Source: Branchiostoma floridae
Lineage: Eukaryota; Chordata; Leptocardii; Amphioxiformes; Branchiostomatidae
Reading direction: 5' to 3'
NCBI RefSeq assembly: GCF_000003815.2
Contig: NC_049984.1
Span: 22,499,967 to 22,563,966 of the forward strand
DNA: 64,000 nt
The position numbers and the translations under genes were made by a program. Below, piece by piece: positions 34,722 through 44,516 of the stretch (positions are counted from its first letter, which is position 1; each line of letters opens with the position of its first letter). The notes under the pieces were generated by a model, which ran no database searches, was not told where the DNA came from, and worked only from the letters and a program-made list of their open reading frames with translations.

Positions 34722-37700
34722 CTAGTAGTCATCATCGCTGTCATCATCAAAGACTTTCCTACGTTGGAACTGGAAAATAGAAGTATGAATTTTACAATTA
34801 AAGTATAAAGTAGTTTACATTAGGGCACATCAACCCTCGTTGAACCGTGACGGTGGCAGGTTTTGCCTTCCCGCCATTTATGATTCGCTGCTACCTGACG
34901 TCATCCGACGACTTCCGGATAAGTGCAGCGAGCCATTTCATCTGAAGAAGGTCGGAGTGTTTGGCCAAACATTTATGGTGAGTTCCTTTTTGTGTTGGAA
35001 CAAAGTTTAAACTTTTTCAATTAAGAGTACTTTGTCGAGTAAGAAAGTTGTGTTTGTGTGATGTAGTGGTACGAGGGGCGGTCAATAAGTAATGTCCCTG
35101 ACCCATTTTCCATAGCAGGAGATTAATGAAACTTGGCACAGTTATTACTAATATTAGTCTTTCTCTTCATAGGAACCACCCAGAGTTATGCATTTCTCCC
35201 ATCGTTTGATGCAGCTCTGGACACCGTTTTTGTAGGACACCCCAGGTTGGTCCTCCAACAGATGCCTCATCAATGGCAGAAGAGGGACGACCAGGTCTGG
35301 GAGCTGTTTCCACAGACTTCCGGCTATGTTTGAATTCAGGATGCCAGCGTTTTACAAGGTCATATGATGGGGCATCATCACCATAAGTTTCTTTCATTTC
35401 ATCAAAAGTCTTCTTTGGTGTGCGTCCTTTCAAATACAAAAATCGGATCACTGCGCGACACTCAACTGGTTCCATTTCACACATGGTCCATTTCGCACCT
35501 GACTCAGTTCAAACACCAGTAAATCAGAAACCATAATTAGTTCAGAGCTTATATGTTTTGCAACATTACCTATAAAGATATGAATCATTACAGATACAAA
35601 ATTTCATCTAGATCAGACGACTGGAAGTGGGTCAGGGATATTACTTATTGACCGCCCCTCGTACATTGAGCCAGCTTCTCAGCTACATACATCTAAAAAA
35701 GAGTCAGACATTGTCATATCGGATGGGGACGTTAAAACTCGCAAAGAAAATGCAAGTTACAAACATAATTATACAAATGTTTGACAGACATGCAGCTCTC
35801 TCATTGGGTGAACTGCTAATTGCCATTCTCTCATTGGTTGAACTGCTAATTTGTGATGGACAGTCAGGATAGTATATTGTGACTTGTGCTACAGACCATT
35901 AATCATTGAACTTAATAACCTACCTTGACTTTTCCCACTGGTTTTGTCTGTTCACTAACACGCTCCAGGATAGTCTTCAGGTGGTCCTCACCGATCTGTA
36001 CAGAAAAAAACGTCAAAAAATATATATAATATGCATCAATGAATGAATGAAGACCTATGTTGCAATAACAAAATTTGGCTGCACTGATTTCAGGGATCGA
36101 AATACTTTTTTTTTACTACATGCAAAATTGCAAGTTGGCAAAAATTTTATGTGCAATTTGAAAAATTTACATGCAAAATACAACGAGGCAGCGATCGCAA
36201 CAAGAATCACTAGCTTGAATCGGCGAATTTTTATTACATCTTGTGAAGCTACCGGGGAAAGTTACCGGCAAAAACAAGGAAGGAAAAAGACAGACGTCTA
36301 TATGTCGTTCTGTCTAAGAGTAGGGTGTCTAATTCCTGAAAGTATGTTTTACGGCCAGGTATTTTCAACATGCAAGATTGCAAGTTCAGAATATCTTAAC
36401 GTGCGAATCTGGAAAATTATGTGCAAATTGCAATATACTATGTGTATTTCGAACCCTGGATATGCATGAGAATCAACACAGCCACGGAAGTAAAAATTTT
36501 GCCAAATCTCTTTTTTAAACAAATTTTTCAACATTGTACAATGTATGGCTGTGTCACACAAGTTTACACAACATAAGCCAAGAGAATATCAATAAGGAAC
36601 TCATGCAGATAGGAGTGGGGATCGGTACAGAAAATTCAGGTACAGATACGATTCAGGTCCAGAGGATCAGGTCTAGGTCCGGACCTAAACCAATTTTCTA
36701 CAAAGGAATCTATTTGGCAAAATATCCAACTCCAACTGGCATTTTAAAATCATGTCTACATCACATGTAAACCAGATGTAAGTGTGACTGTAGAAACAAC
36801 TTAACCTAACTTTGCTCTTATTGAACTGCTAAGCCATAAAACATGTAAACCACAGCTGATATAATGTGGCCATTTTCTACTCTGACCAAAATCCAGTCCA
36901 CTGCTTTTTCAGGTACATTTTTTTCGGACCGATCCAACAAGAAAAAACAGTTTGAAAGGGCCCATTTAAACATTAATGTTGATTTAACTTTGAGTGCTTT
37001 GTTTGTCAGTTTTCTGTATATATTTTCAGCATGTTTTCTTACCTTGCCCTGCACCTGCCCTGACTGTGCCATCTGGATCAACATGTTCTCTACCATCGCT
37101 GCCTTCTCTGGTTTCACAAGCTTCAAGTTGTTCACTGAAATATACAAATACATGTACTAGTAAAGAACTGAAAAAAAAAAGACTACTATAGTGCGTTCAC
37201 ATGTTCTCCCTGATGATAAGCAATATGTTTTCATCATTTGGATATAAAACAATGGGAGTTGATTACATTCTTATTCATGATTTTAATGACTTCTGATCAA
37301 ATATCATTCCCATTCCAAACTTACGTCTGCTGCGAGCTGCCTGGTCCAGGATTCCTGCCAGAATTGTGTTCTTCAGTTCTTCTTGTCTGCAGGGCAAATC
37401 AAATCAAGATAAATGAGACTTTTCACTGTCGTAGAAAACCTGAAGTCTTTTGTGTGTACAGTGGAAGCCGCTTAATTGCACACCCAATTTGCCAGCGAAT
37501 TCCGTGCAATTATCCGGCGTGTGCAATAATGCAAAGTTACCCTGTTGGACCGCACCGCCACGGGATTTTGGGATTCCGTGCAATTTTTTTTGACCGAAGT
37601 GTGCATTTATCCGACGTGCAATCAACTGGCTTCCACTGTATAGTAGTGTATATGACAAGGGGTCGGTGTGGCAGAACTGGTGCATTGGACTTGGAACCAT

Positions 37701-39560
37701 AGAATTGATACTCGCTATGCCTCCCCAAGGGCCTGGAGACAACTCTCCATCTTCGGAGCTAACTGGAGGTCAAGGGACTAGGCAGGTAGGTAGGTAAGTA
37801 AGTAGGTAGGTATGCCCCCCCTCCCCCATGGGATGGGTGTCACCTAATGCAATTCAACTTCATAGTAGCATATGACACCGTAATAAAGTCTTAGTGACAA
37901 AACTCTTACCTGGCTTGCTGTTCTGCTTTTTGTTCACCCCCTCCCTGGAACATGATGGAAGATGCAGACATGAAATCACAAAAATCACAGTGTTTTACAG
38001 GAATAGCAGAGGGGTGCTAAACTTAGAATTGAAAAGCCAATTTCGTGACGTCAGGCTTTTTGAGCTGTCTTGTAGTTGTAGACCTTCACAACATTGACCG
38101 TAATTTGAAAACAAGTTCCCAAACTTGTCAATTCCCTCCAGTTCATTGTAAATAAGTAATAGAAAAAAATACATTGATACTGGTATGTGTGATTTCTGTA
38201 GGTATGACTTTATACACATATCCAATATATGCAAATATGACAAGTGTATATATACAACCTACAACAACCAGTACAAGTACATTTTAGCAGCCATGAACAA
38301 TAACAATATCTGCAAGCACTGTGTCTTTGCCAAACAACATTCAGTAAAAGTAAATTTCACACAAAGACTTGTTTGTTTGTTTCATGCTCTGTCGGACCAT
38401 ATTGACTACCTGCTGGTATGCCCCAGGGTAGCCTGCACCACTGTCTACCCCAGGGGGAAGCTGAAAAGGGAGGTTTTGACCAGTTTGCTGTGAACAACAT
38501 GGCACAGAAACACAGACACAGAAAGAAACAGAGAAATTATGTAAGAAGGGTACAGTATGGGTAAAAGTACGTTCTTGGATTGTGACCGTTTGACGTCCGC
38601 ACGTGCAGACGAGCGCAAGCATTCCACGTCGAATAGCGATGTTTGCGCTCGTTCATAGGTGCAGCGTTCGACCCGTTCGAATATTTAAAATAATGCAGTT
38701 GAGTATTGTCATCCGTTAGTGTCGAGACGTGCTTCTTCGGTCTAACTACATGTCTTTAGTGTTCTCACAGCTTCTCGTGTTCTGCACCAACCCAATATTA
38801 GGGAATCATTACTACCTTAACGCGTCCCAAAAATTACGAATTCACAAGAACAGAATTAGATGTTCATTACCATAAAAGAAGACATAGTCACTGTGTTTTA
38901 TGTCCATTGTTTTCAGTGACCATAAAAAATCAAACGACCACAAAAATAATTGATTTCTTCCTGACTATCCTCTTGTTCAAACGACGAACTTTAACATATC
39001 GTGAATGCTTCATTTTCTCCCTATCCAACATTAAATCCTTGTGAACATTTACACTTTTACAGTTGACAGAGGCTATTGACAGGCTAGAATAAGAATTTCC
39101 CACACTATTGACAGGATAAGCCTGAATTTAAGAGGATGGCCTTTAATTTAGGCATATGTCAATATAGAGCTTCTGGAAACTTCTGATGATGCATATTTTT
39201 ATAAATTATGATGCAAATTTTACACTAGTGAAAACAAACCCTAACACGTGGGATTTAATCAAGATCAAGTTCATGTCACGACCATATCACACTTCATCAT
39301 CTATATAATAAAATTATTATTCAAGAAGATGGTAAGTACTACATGCATGTTTACCCCCCTCCCCACGCATGTTCAACCCCACCCATATAGGCACGTTATA
39401 TCTTAACGCACGCCCTCAAACACCTATGTCTTTTGCGTTATTATGAACCAATGGGTTTTATACTGTATCACAGCAGGAGTAATTTTATATTTACCCCCAT
39501 TTGTTGCTGCATTTCTGCCATTCTCCGAGCTCGGATCTCTTCTAACTCTGGGTCTGCCAT
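34722..39560 (-). CDS. PDCD5: Programmed cell death protein 5
   Basis: Small helical protein that binds the CCT chaperonin and TIP60 and promotes apoptosis; nucleus and cytosol. Seven exons: 39495-39560, 38410-38487, 37910-37944, 37325-37386, 37043-37134, 35924-35995 and 34722-34769. Phases fit and give 150 residues, against about 125 in human. Conserved parts: MADPELEEIRARRMAEMQ, ILAGILDQAARSR, NNLKLVKPEKAAMVENMLI, the VSEQT stretch, and the C-terminal FQRRKVFDDDSDDDY with its acidic tail. The excess length is exon 2, a Gln/Gly/Pro-rich 26-codon exon in phase 0 on both sides; without it the protein would be 124 residues. It is head-to-head with the TLCD3 gene. Introns hold a mariner relic, a hAT-like MITE and a 180-bp MITE. 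Confidence 0.95.
35072..35661. mobile_element. Mariner deletion derivative
   Basis: Terminal inverted repeats CGAGGGGCGGTCAATAAGTA and complement, bounded by TA (35070-35071, 35662-35663). At 590 bp it is about half of a full mariner. It contains the start of a transposase frame on the minus strand (separate entry). Located in PDCD5 intron 6. Confidence 0.88.
35167..35484 (-). pseudogene. Mariner transposase, N-terminal remnant
   Basis: The 105-codon frame begins with residues typical of the mariner DNA-binding region: VECRAVIRFLYLKGRTPKK, then EMKETYGDDAPSYDLVKRW, FKHSRKSVETAP and the linker RPGRPSSAID. The catalytic DD(34)D domain is absent; what follows is unrelated short sequence to the stop. 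In the family this part binds the terminal repeats, so a product could bind ends but not cut. Probably not translated, being intronic and antisense-neutral (same strand as PDCD5). Confidence 0.8.
36091..36459. mobile_element. hAT-like MITE in PDCD5 intron 5
   Basis: CAGGGATCGAAATAC at the left and GTATTTCGAACCCTG at the right, matching the ends at 32144-32472. ACATGCAAAATTGCAAGTT recurs in both halves. No obvious 8-bp target duplication. Confidence 0.65.
36610..36770. repeat. Partial copy of the GGTACCGG-type element
   Basis: GGAGTGGGGATCGGTACAG, then AATTCAGGT, CAGGTCCAGAGGATCAGG and GGTCCGGACCTAAACC, as in complement of 27706-28151; it also shares CATTTTAAAATC. One end is missing. PDCD5 intron 5. 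Confidence 0.55.
37459..37638. mobile_element. 180-bp MITE (CAGTGGAAGCC), TA-flanked
   Basis: CAGTGGAAGCCGCTTAATTG and complement ending GGCTTCCACTG, with TA on both sides. Inner GTGCAATTATCCG-type motifs occur in both orientations. Lies in PDCD5 intron 3. A truncated copy is at 45021-45140. Confidence 0.82.
37655..37745 (+). repeat. tRNA-like fragment, possible SINE head
   Basis: GGTCGGTGTGGCAGAACTGG resembles a tRNA D-arm/A-box and TTGGACTTGGAACC an anticodon arm, but no proper B box follows. The start also recalls the SINE at 45790. Weak call. Confidence 0.3.
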
Positions 39561-39998
39561 CTTCGTGAATTTTTGTTGTCCTGAGGTTTGGACCATACCA
39601 AATTCAAGACACGTGAGATGAAATATTATATCTAAATTAAATAAGGTAAATTCAGTAAAATACAGACCAAAATCAGTATTCTTCAACAAATTGTTAAAGT
39701 CTATTTGAGAATAATCGGACAAAAATGATTGTTCATGTTTTTTTCTAAAGTGCTTCAAAATTAAGCACCCCTCTACCTTTTGTAGTTGGAGGGTCCTGAA
39801 GTACATCCGGTTCAGTCAGTTTACATCCGGATGCGGAAGTGTGCATTCCACTGAACTTTTGCAAGATCAGCCAACATACGACCAAGAATGATGCCTTCTA
39901 AAAGCTTCAACACTTACTCCAACCTGGACCAAAGAAGTTGTAACTATCGAGGGAAACTTTCTACATCCTACTGATGTTTCCAGGGAGGAGGAATAATT
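39561..39998. promoter_or_regulatory. Divergent promoter region PDCD5 | TLCD3
   Basis: Only 438 bp lies between the two start codons, so both promoters and 5' leaders must share it. CATCCGG(A/T)-type motifs near 39806-39835 (GTACATCCGG, TTACATCCGGATGCGGAAG) look like ETS-type sites in opposite orientations, typical of animal bidirectional promoters. An out-of-frame ATG at 39974 precedes the TLCD3 start. Confidence 0.5.
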
Positions 39999-40814
39999 AT
40001 GTACGAGGAACCAAAGATGTATTATCACATTCTTGCCGGGTGTGTCTTTTTCCCCGGAACTTTCTACCTTCTTCTAGCCGGCGTTGGTAAAATGTGGCCT
40101 GGACTCAGCAAAGCAGACCTCTACCTCTTGTGCAACAGCGCAGTGTCTTCTCTCCAGGCCATCATCTCGTGTTGTGTTGGCTGTGTCGTTGTGGTTAACT
40201 GTTACAGAGAAATTCTGTACGCCCGTCACTGGTTAACCGAAGCGTACACTTGTTTTGGAGTATCCTACTTCTACTACGATATTTGGTCTATGTACGTTGT
40301 TGAATGCGCCAGGTATCCTGAACAAACAACGAACGGCTGGCTTCCCCTAAAGTTTTACCTCAAGAGGAAAGGACTCATGGTTTTTCACCACCTTGCGTTA
40401 CCAGCCATTTTCTTCCCAATCATTATGTTCTTTAGGAAAGGACTTGGTGACTTTTTTGTGGCGAGTCTGTTCTTTATCGAGCTTAGCACGCCGTTCGTTG
40501 CCATGCGCGCCATCCTCTTGCGTTTTCGAATGGAAAAGAGTTTTGTTTACATTCTCAACGGCGTGTTTGCAATCATAGCCTTCTTCGTATGCAGAATTGC
40601 GATATTTCCTATACTCTACGCTGTGTATGGAGACAAGTATGGACTTTCAACTATGGAAGTGCCTTTTGCAATACCTCTGAAGTGTAATATCGGGTGTGCA
40701 GTTATTCTGGGCTTCCAAATTTACTGGTTTGCCCAAATGGTGCGACTGCTGAGGTCTTACTCGTCACCGAAGCAAAATGGAAAACATCAACCTCCGCTGG
40801 AAAAAGAACTTTGA
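39999..40814 (+). CDS. TLCD3: TLC domain-containing protein 3-like (FAM57 family)
   Basis: Intronless gene of 271 residues. Multi-pass membrane protein of the TRAM-LAG1-CLN8 fold; vertebrate TLCD3A/B (FAM57A/B) act in the ER/Golgi and influence ceramide and membrane lipid balance. Visible: an N-terminal helix (ILAGCVFFPGTFYLLLAG), RHWLTEAY, a conserved YYDIWSMY segment, the FHHLALPA histidine pair at about residue 130, GDFFVASLFFIELSTPFV, YGLSTMEVPFAIPLKCN and a last helix with FQIYWF. About six or seven hydrophobic segments; basic, polar tail. Human family members have similar length (about 257-274) but several exons. I cannot decide between A and B types; it may be the pre-duplication gene. 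A second Met at codon 7 could also be used. Confidence 0.9.
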   Translation: MYEEPKMYYHILAGCVFFPGTFYLLLAGVGKMWPGLSKADLYLLCNSAVSSLQAIISCCVGCVVVVNCYREILYARHWLTEAYTCFGVSYFYYDIWSMYVVECARYPEQTTNGWLPLKFYLKRKGLMVFHHLALPAIFFPIIMFFRKGLGDFFVASLFFIELSTPFVAMRAILLRFRMEKSFVYILNGVFAIIAFFVCRIAIFPILYAVYGDKYGLSTMEVPFAIPLKCNIGCAVILGFQIYWFAQMVRLLRSYSSPKQNGKHQPPLEKEL

Positions 40815-41165
40815 CAAGAACTGACATCTTTTATATATGGTCATTTTAATTAGCAATTTATTGAAAGTTGGTTTGTAAGTTCGTACCTGAAGTTAAATAT
40901 ATGGTAGAATGTACAGTGATTAACATTAAGGTAAAAAGAGTCTACCCAAATTGTAGTGTTGGCTATGTATTTGATTTTGCGATCAGATAGAAATTAGAAG
41001 TGAAAATGTTTTATATATGCAACTGTGAACGAAAAGGATAAGTCCCTTGTAACAATGTTCATTTGGTCAGATAGACTATAAGCAGCTATGCAATTTCAAC
41101 ATAACAAGTGTTTACATACACTGAGTCAGTTGGACTGTTTTGGATAATTGTTAGTTACTAACTAA

Positions 41166-41514
41166 GTTAGGCCATGTTGATTTGAATATATGGATGACAT
41201 CCTCTTGGAACCCCAAAACTGGTGTGAGTTTGGCCCAAACAAAGTTGCCTTTATTATGACATCTAAGTGGTCAGGAAGGCTGTGAACAAATGACAAAAGA
41301 CTTGAAGAGTATAATATAAAACAGTATAGTTTCTTCATTTTTATTCTTTCAGATCCTCTTTGACCATAGAATTGACTTTGGCATTGTATGACATTAGTAT
41401 ATTGGTTTGTCAATGATTTTTTTTTAAATGGTCAAAACCTTTTTTTAAACAGCCAAAAATTGATGCTAGCATAGATGTCTTCCATATAATGGAATCAACA
41501 TGGCCTGTCATTGT
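41166..41514. mobile_element. MITE family C, copy 2
   Basis: GGCCATGTTGATTTGAATAT, ATGGATGACATCCTC at the left, and AGATGTCTTCC, AACATGGCC at the right. Downstream of TLCD3, possibly in its 3' untranslated region. Confidence 0.7.
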
Positions 41515-42640
41515 ATTGTTTGAAACATACCAGTAGATATTATACATTTATAATATTAATAGATCCCATTGAATGGATGTTGATGGTCTGTCCACATTAC
41601 AATATGCCTGGTATCAAATTGGTAAATAACAACAGAGAACATGTTGTCAAGTAGACAAATAAACTCAATTTGGTGCCTAAGACTTTATAGATGCATACAA
41701 GCAGAAGGAATAGGAATCTTGATCCTTCCTACTACTAAACTGCCTGTAGTTCTGACAACAAGTGCTAGGTGGTGCTTATTACATGCAGGGACTGTGTTCT
41801 GTTTTTCATGCATTTTACATTCTGTCCTACAAGTTGTGGATCAATATATTGTCATGTTATAGAAATATCAGTTTCCATTGCTCGTGTTGTTAACAATTAA
41901 TTCAAGAAATGAAGTCAGTGTATTTTGCAAAGTCTTGCAAGACGATTTTTTCTACCAGTCAAAGTTAAAGAGAAATATTTTGTTATATAGATCCTTGTGT
42001 AAAAAAAATTGTACTACGAATCATACATTATTTTTGTGCCAAAGATCGCTTTATAGCAACTTTTTTCTAAATCCACCATGATAAGAAATGGTGACAGATC
42101 CATTGTATGATCTTTTTGCCTGTACATGAACTTCTAATCACTGAGTAGCATTGTGTAGTGCAAAGAATCAAAATGACATTCAGAACTTTTTTAAGCAATT
42201 ACCTAGTTACAACTCAGGCTACAACTGCATTTTTGTTGTTTGGATAGGAAGTTTGATAATCATTACAAAGTGTGCAATAAATGCTAGATATCTCAAGCTT
42301 ACATCATGGTGGGCTGACTCTTCATTTAACTGCATTTCTTATATGTATCAGGTAAAAGGATAATCCTTATGAGGTAAAGAGACATGTATTTGGATTACAC
42401 ATTGTACTTTCATATACACCCCTTTATAAGTTTGTTTGTGCCATTATTTTGACTCGAAAGCAGTCCATTCGGCCAGCGGGGTCGCTTTTCATGGAGGTCG
42501 AGTTGGAAGGAGTGTCAGGTCAAAAAATAATGATAACACAACCTTTCCATTTGTCAGGTTACGATTCACTGTCTGGAATTGAAATCTAAAGTATGATGCT
42601 AGTACTCAGTACATTTTATACCCAAAGACGCATAAAATTA

Positions 42641-42943
42641 GTAAGGCCATGTTGATTTGATTATAATTTATATGGCTGATATCCTCCGGGAACAACACAA
42701 CTGAGTATGTGACGAAAGAAAAATTTCTTATTTGACTTTGGAATTGACTTTGGCCTTCTATTATTAGTATCCATTTTCCAAAATTCCCTTTTTACTTTAC
42801 AGTATAGTATATGACCTCATTTTACAACAGCTTTGTACAATTTACAGCATGGTTGAAATTCTGTTGTTTTTTGGAAATGGACAAAAATTCATGTCACCGA
42901 TGTCATTCATATATTTACTCCACAAGTAAATCAACATGGCCTT
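42641..42943. mobile_element. MITE family C, copy 3
   Basis: Left AAGGCCATGTTGATTTGATT, right complement AATCAACATGGCCTT. Its right end touches the left end of a family A element, sharing the CCTTAGGCC junction. Confidence 0.75.
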
Positions 42944-43303
42944 AGGCCACACCAATTTAATTTCTTGGTTCACGGATTTTTTCATAAAAAATATGGAGCG
43001 AGAGGGCGAAATAAAAATAAAAATTGTAAAATGGTTGGGGTAAAGGTAAGGGCTAATCCAAAACATAAAGAATAAAAAGTTTTCAGCTTGAAAAAAGTAC
43101 AAAAGACTATTGCTGTACAGTAACAGCACCTGTTCGTTGAAAATTACAAAAGAAGACTGTGTCAGTTTTATGTTTGCTACACCAGAAAGCTGGCGAATGG
43201 TTTCATTTATGGTGAAAATTTGCTGAGTGGTAATTTTTTTTTTTTTTTCCAAAAAATAGGAGCGAGCGAATCCGTGAACCAAGAAATTAAATTGGTGTGG
43301 CCT
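42944..43303. mobile_element. MITE family A, copy 5
   Basis: AGGCCACACCAATTTAATTT and TTGGTTCACGGATTTTTT at the left; complement ending AAATTGGTGTGGCCT at the right. Very like copy 1 (21312), including the inner TAAAATGGTTGGGGTAAAG and CATAAAGAATAAAA phrases. The 146-codon minus-strand frame across it is not a gene. Confidence 0.85.
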
Positions 43304-44138
43304 TACTTGGAAAAAGCCCCTATCTATGAAAAAACTCAGGAATCAAGCCTCCATAACAAGGTTTTGAAGGACAGGTATTTTATTGTCTCTGTATGTGCCG
43401 TTCCACCCTATGGGCAAAGCAATGTTATAGGGAGATTTCCCTACAACCTTGATTAAACCAAGGAGTTTGAAATAGAACACACTCATTTAAATACAATTCC
43501 TCATTGTGTGGGCACTGGGCACAATGCTTATTTACAAAATCTCAATATAACATGACTACCAGTACTCCTCATACATATTGGCATAGTTACCTCCATGACG
43601 ATTGGAGGTATTGCTTCTGGTGGGTCTGTTTCAGATATTCGTGGTCTGCAAAACCTACAGCGAGAAGTTGAACCTCTCAAATGTCATTTGCATAATTCAC
43701 GAGGAAATTCTGCCAAAGGACACATACAATATATGTAATTTTGATTAAGAAGTCCTTTTGTTTGAATTTTTCTCAAATTGATGTTCTTAAAAAATAAGTT
43801 GTTGCTGCAGGTTGAAACAATGTGTTGACTTTTATCCTTCTTCAGGCTGACTGAGAGTCTCAGTGAGACTTTCCTGGACGCAACCAATTTACAAGGATGA
43901 CCATCTCCTGTAATTGATAAGAAAATAAAATATGACTTGATAAGGAAACATCACTAACACATCATTTAAAAGTGCTTGCTTCTAACATAATGTATACATT
44001 TTGTATTTAAAATCACTGGCGTATCCTCTTTATTTTGATTATTATGATTATTGCTGTGAAACTTTTCACATTAATGGGTAAATAATTTTTTGCAACATTT
44101 CCATTAACAGAAAAGGAACCAAAACAGCGACATTAAAT

Positions 44139-44185
44139 AATAAGGTTTTATTGCAAGTTCATGCCCGTGGGGCTAATTGCAGGTG
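44139..44185 (-). repeat. LINE 3'-end fragment
   Basis: TTTTATTGCAAGTTCATGCC and GGGGCTAATTGCAGGT match the start of the fragment at 45143 (TTTATTGCAAGTTCTTGCCC, GGGCTAATTGCAGGT). It is the complement of a LINE 3' terminus, only about 45 bp long. Confidence 0.5.
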
Positions 44186-44516
44186 AACAAAATCAAGTTC
44201 ATGAAGTGATTGAAAAAAGGTAAATAATCTAAGTTCTAACATACGAAGATTAACTGTTTGTATGTACATACAGAATATCGAATACGTTTCTAAACCTATA
44301 TTACTATTGCAGGGTTTGACTTCTTTGAAAACAGTTGAAAATGAAATGTACCACATTTTCTATGATAGATTGATTCAGTGATCTTAGCAGGAAGTGTGTC
44401 CTTTGTGTTTTCTTTAACAATGAAAGTTTGGTATGATAACGGATATAAATAGTAGTGCGTTTGTGACAAGGCATTGACAAATGTGGTTCAATGAAAGATG
44501 TAAACCTAACATATTC

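Noticed and set aside
42842-43282. 146-codon minus-strand frame
   Set aside because: Spans the junction of two MITEs (families C and A); low-complexity Phe-rich peptide, mirrored at 21240-21470 in another copy.
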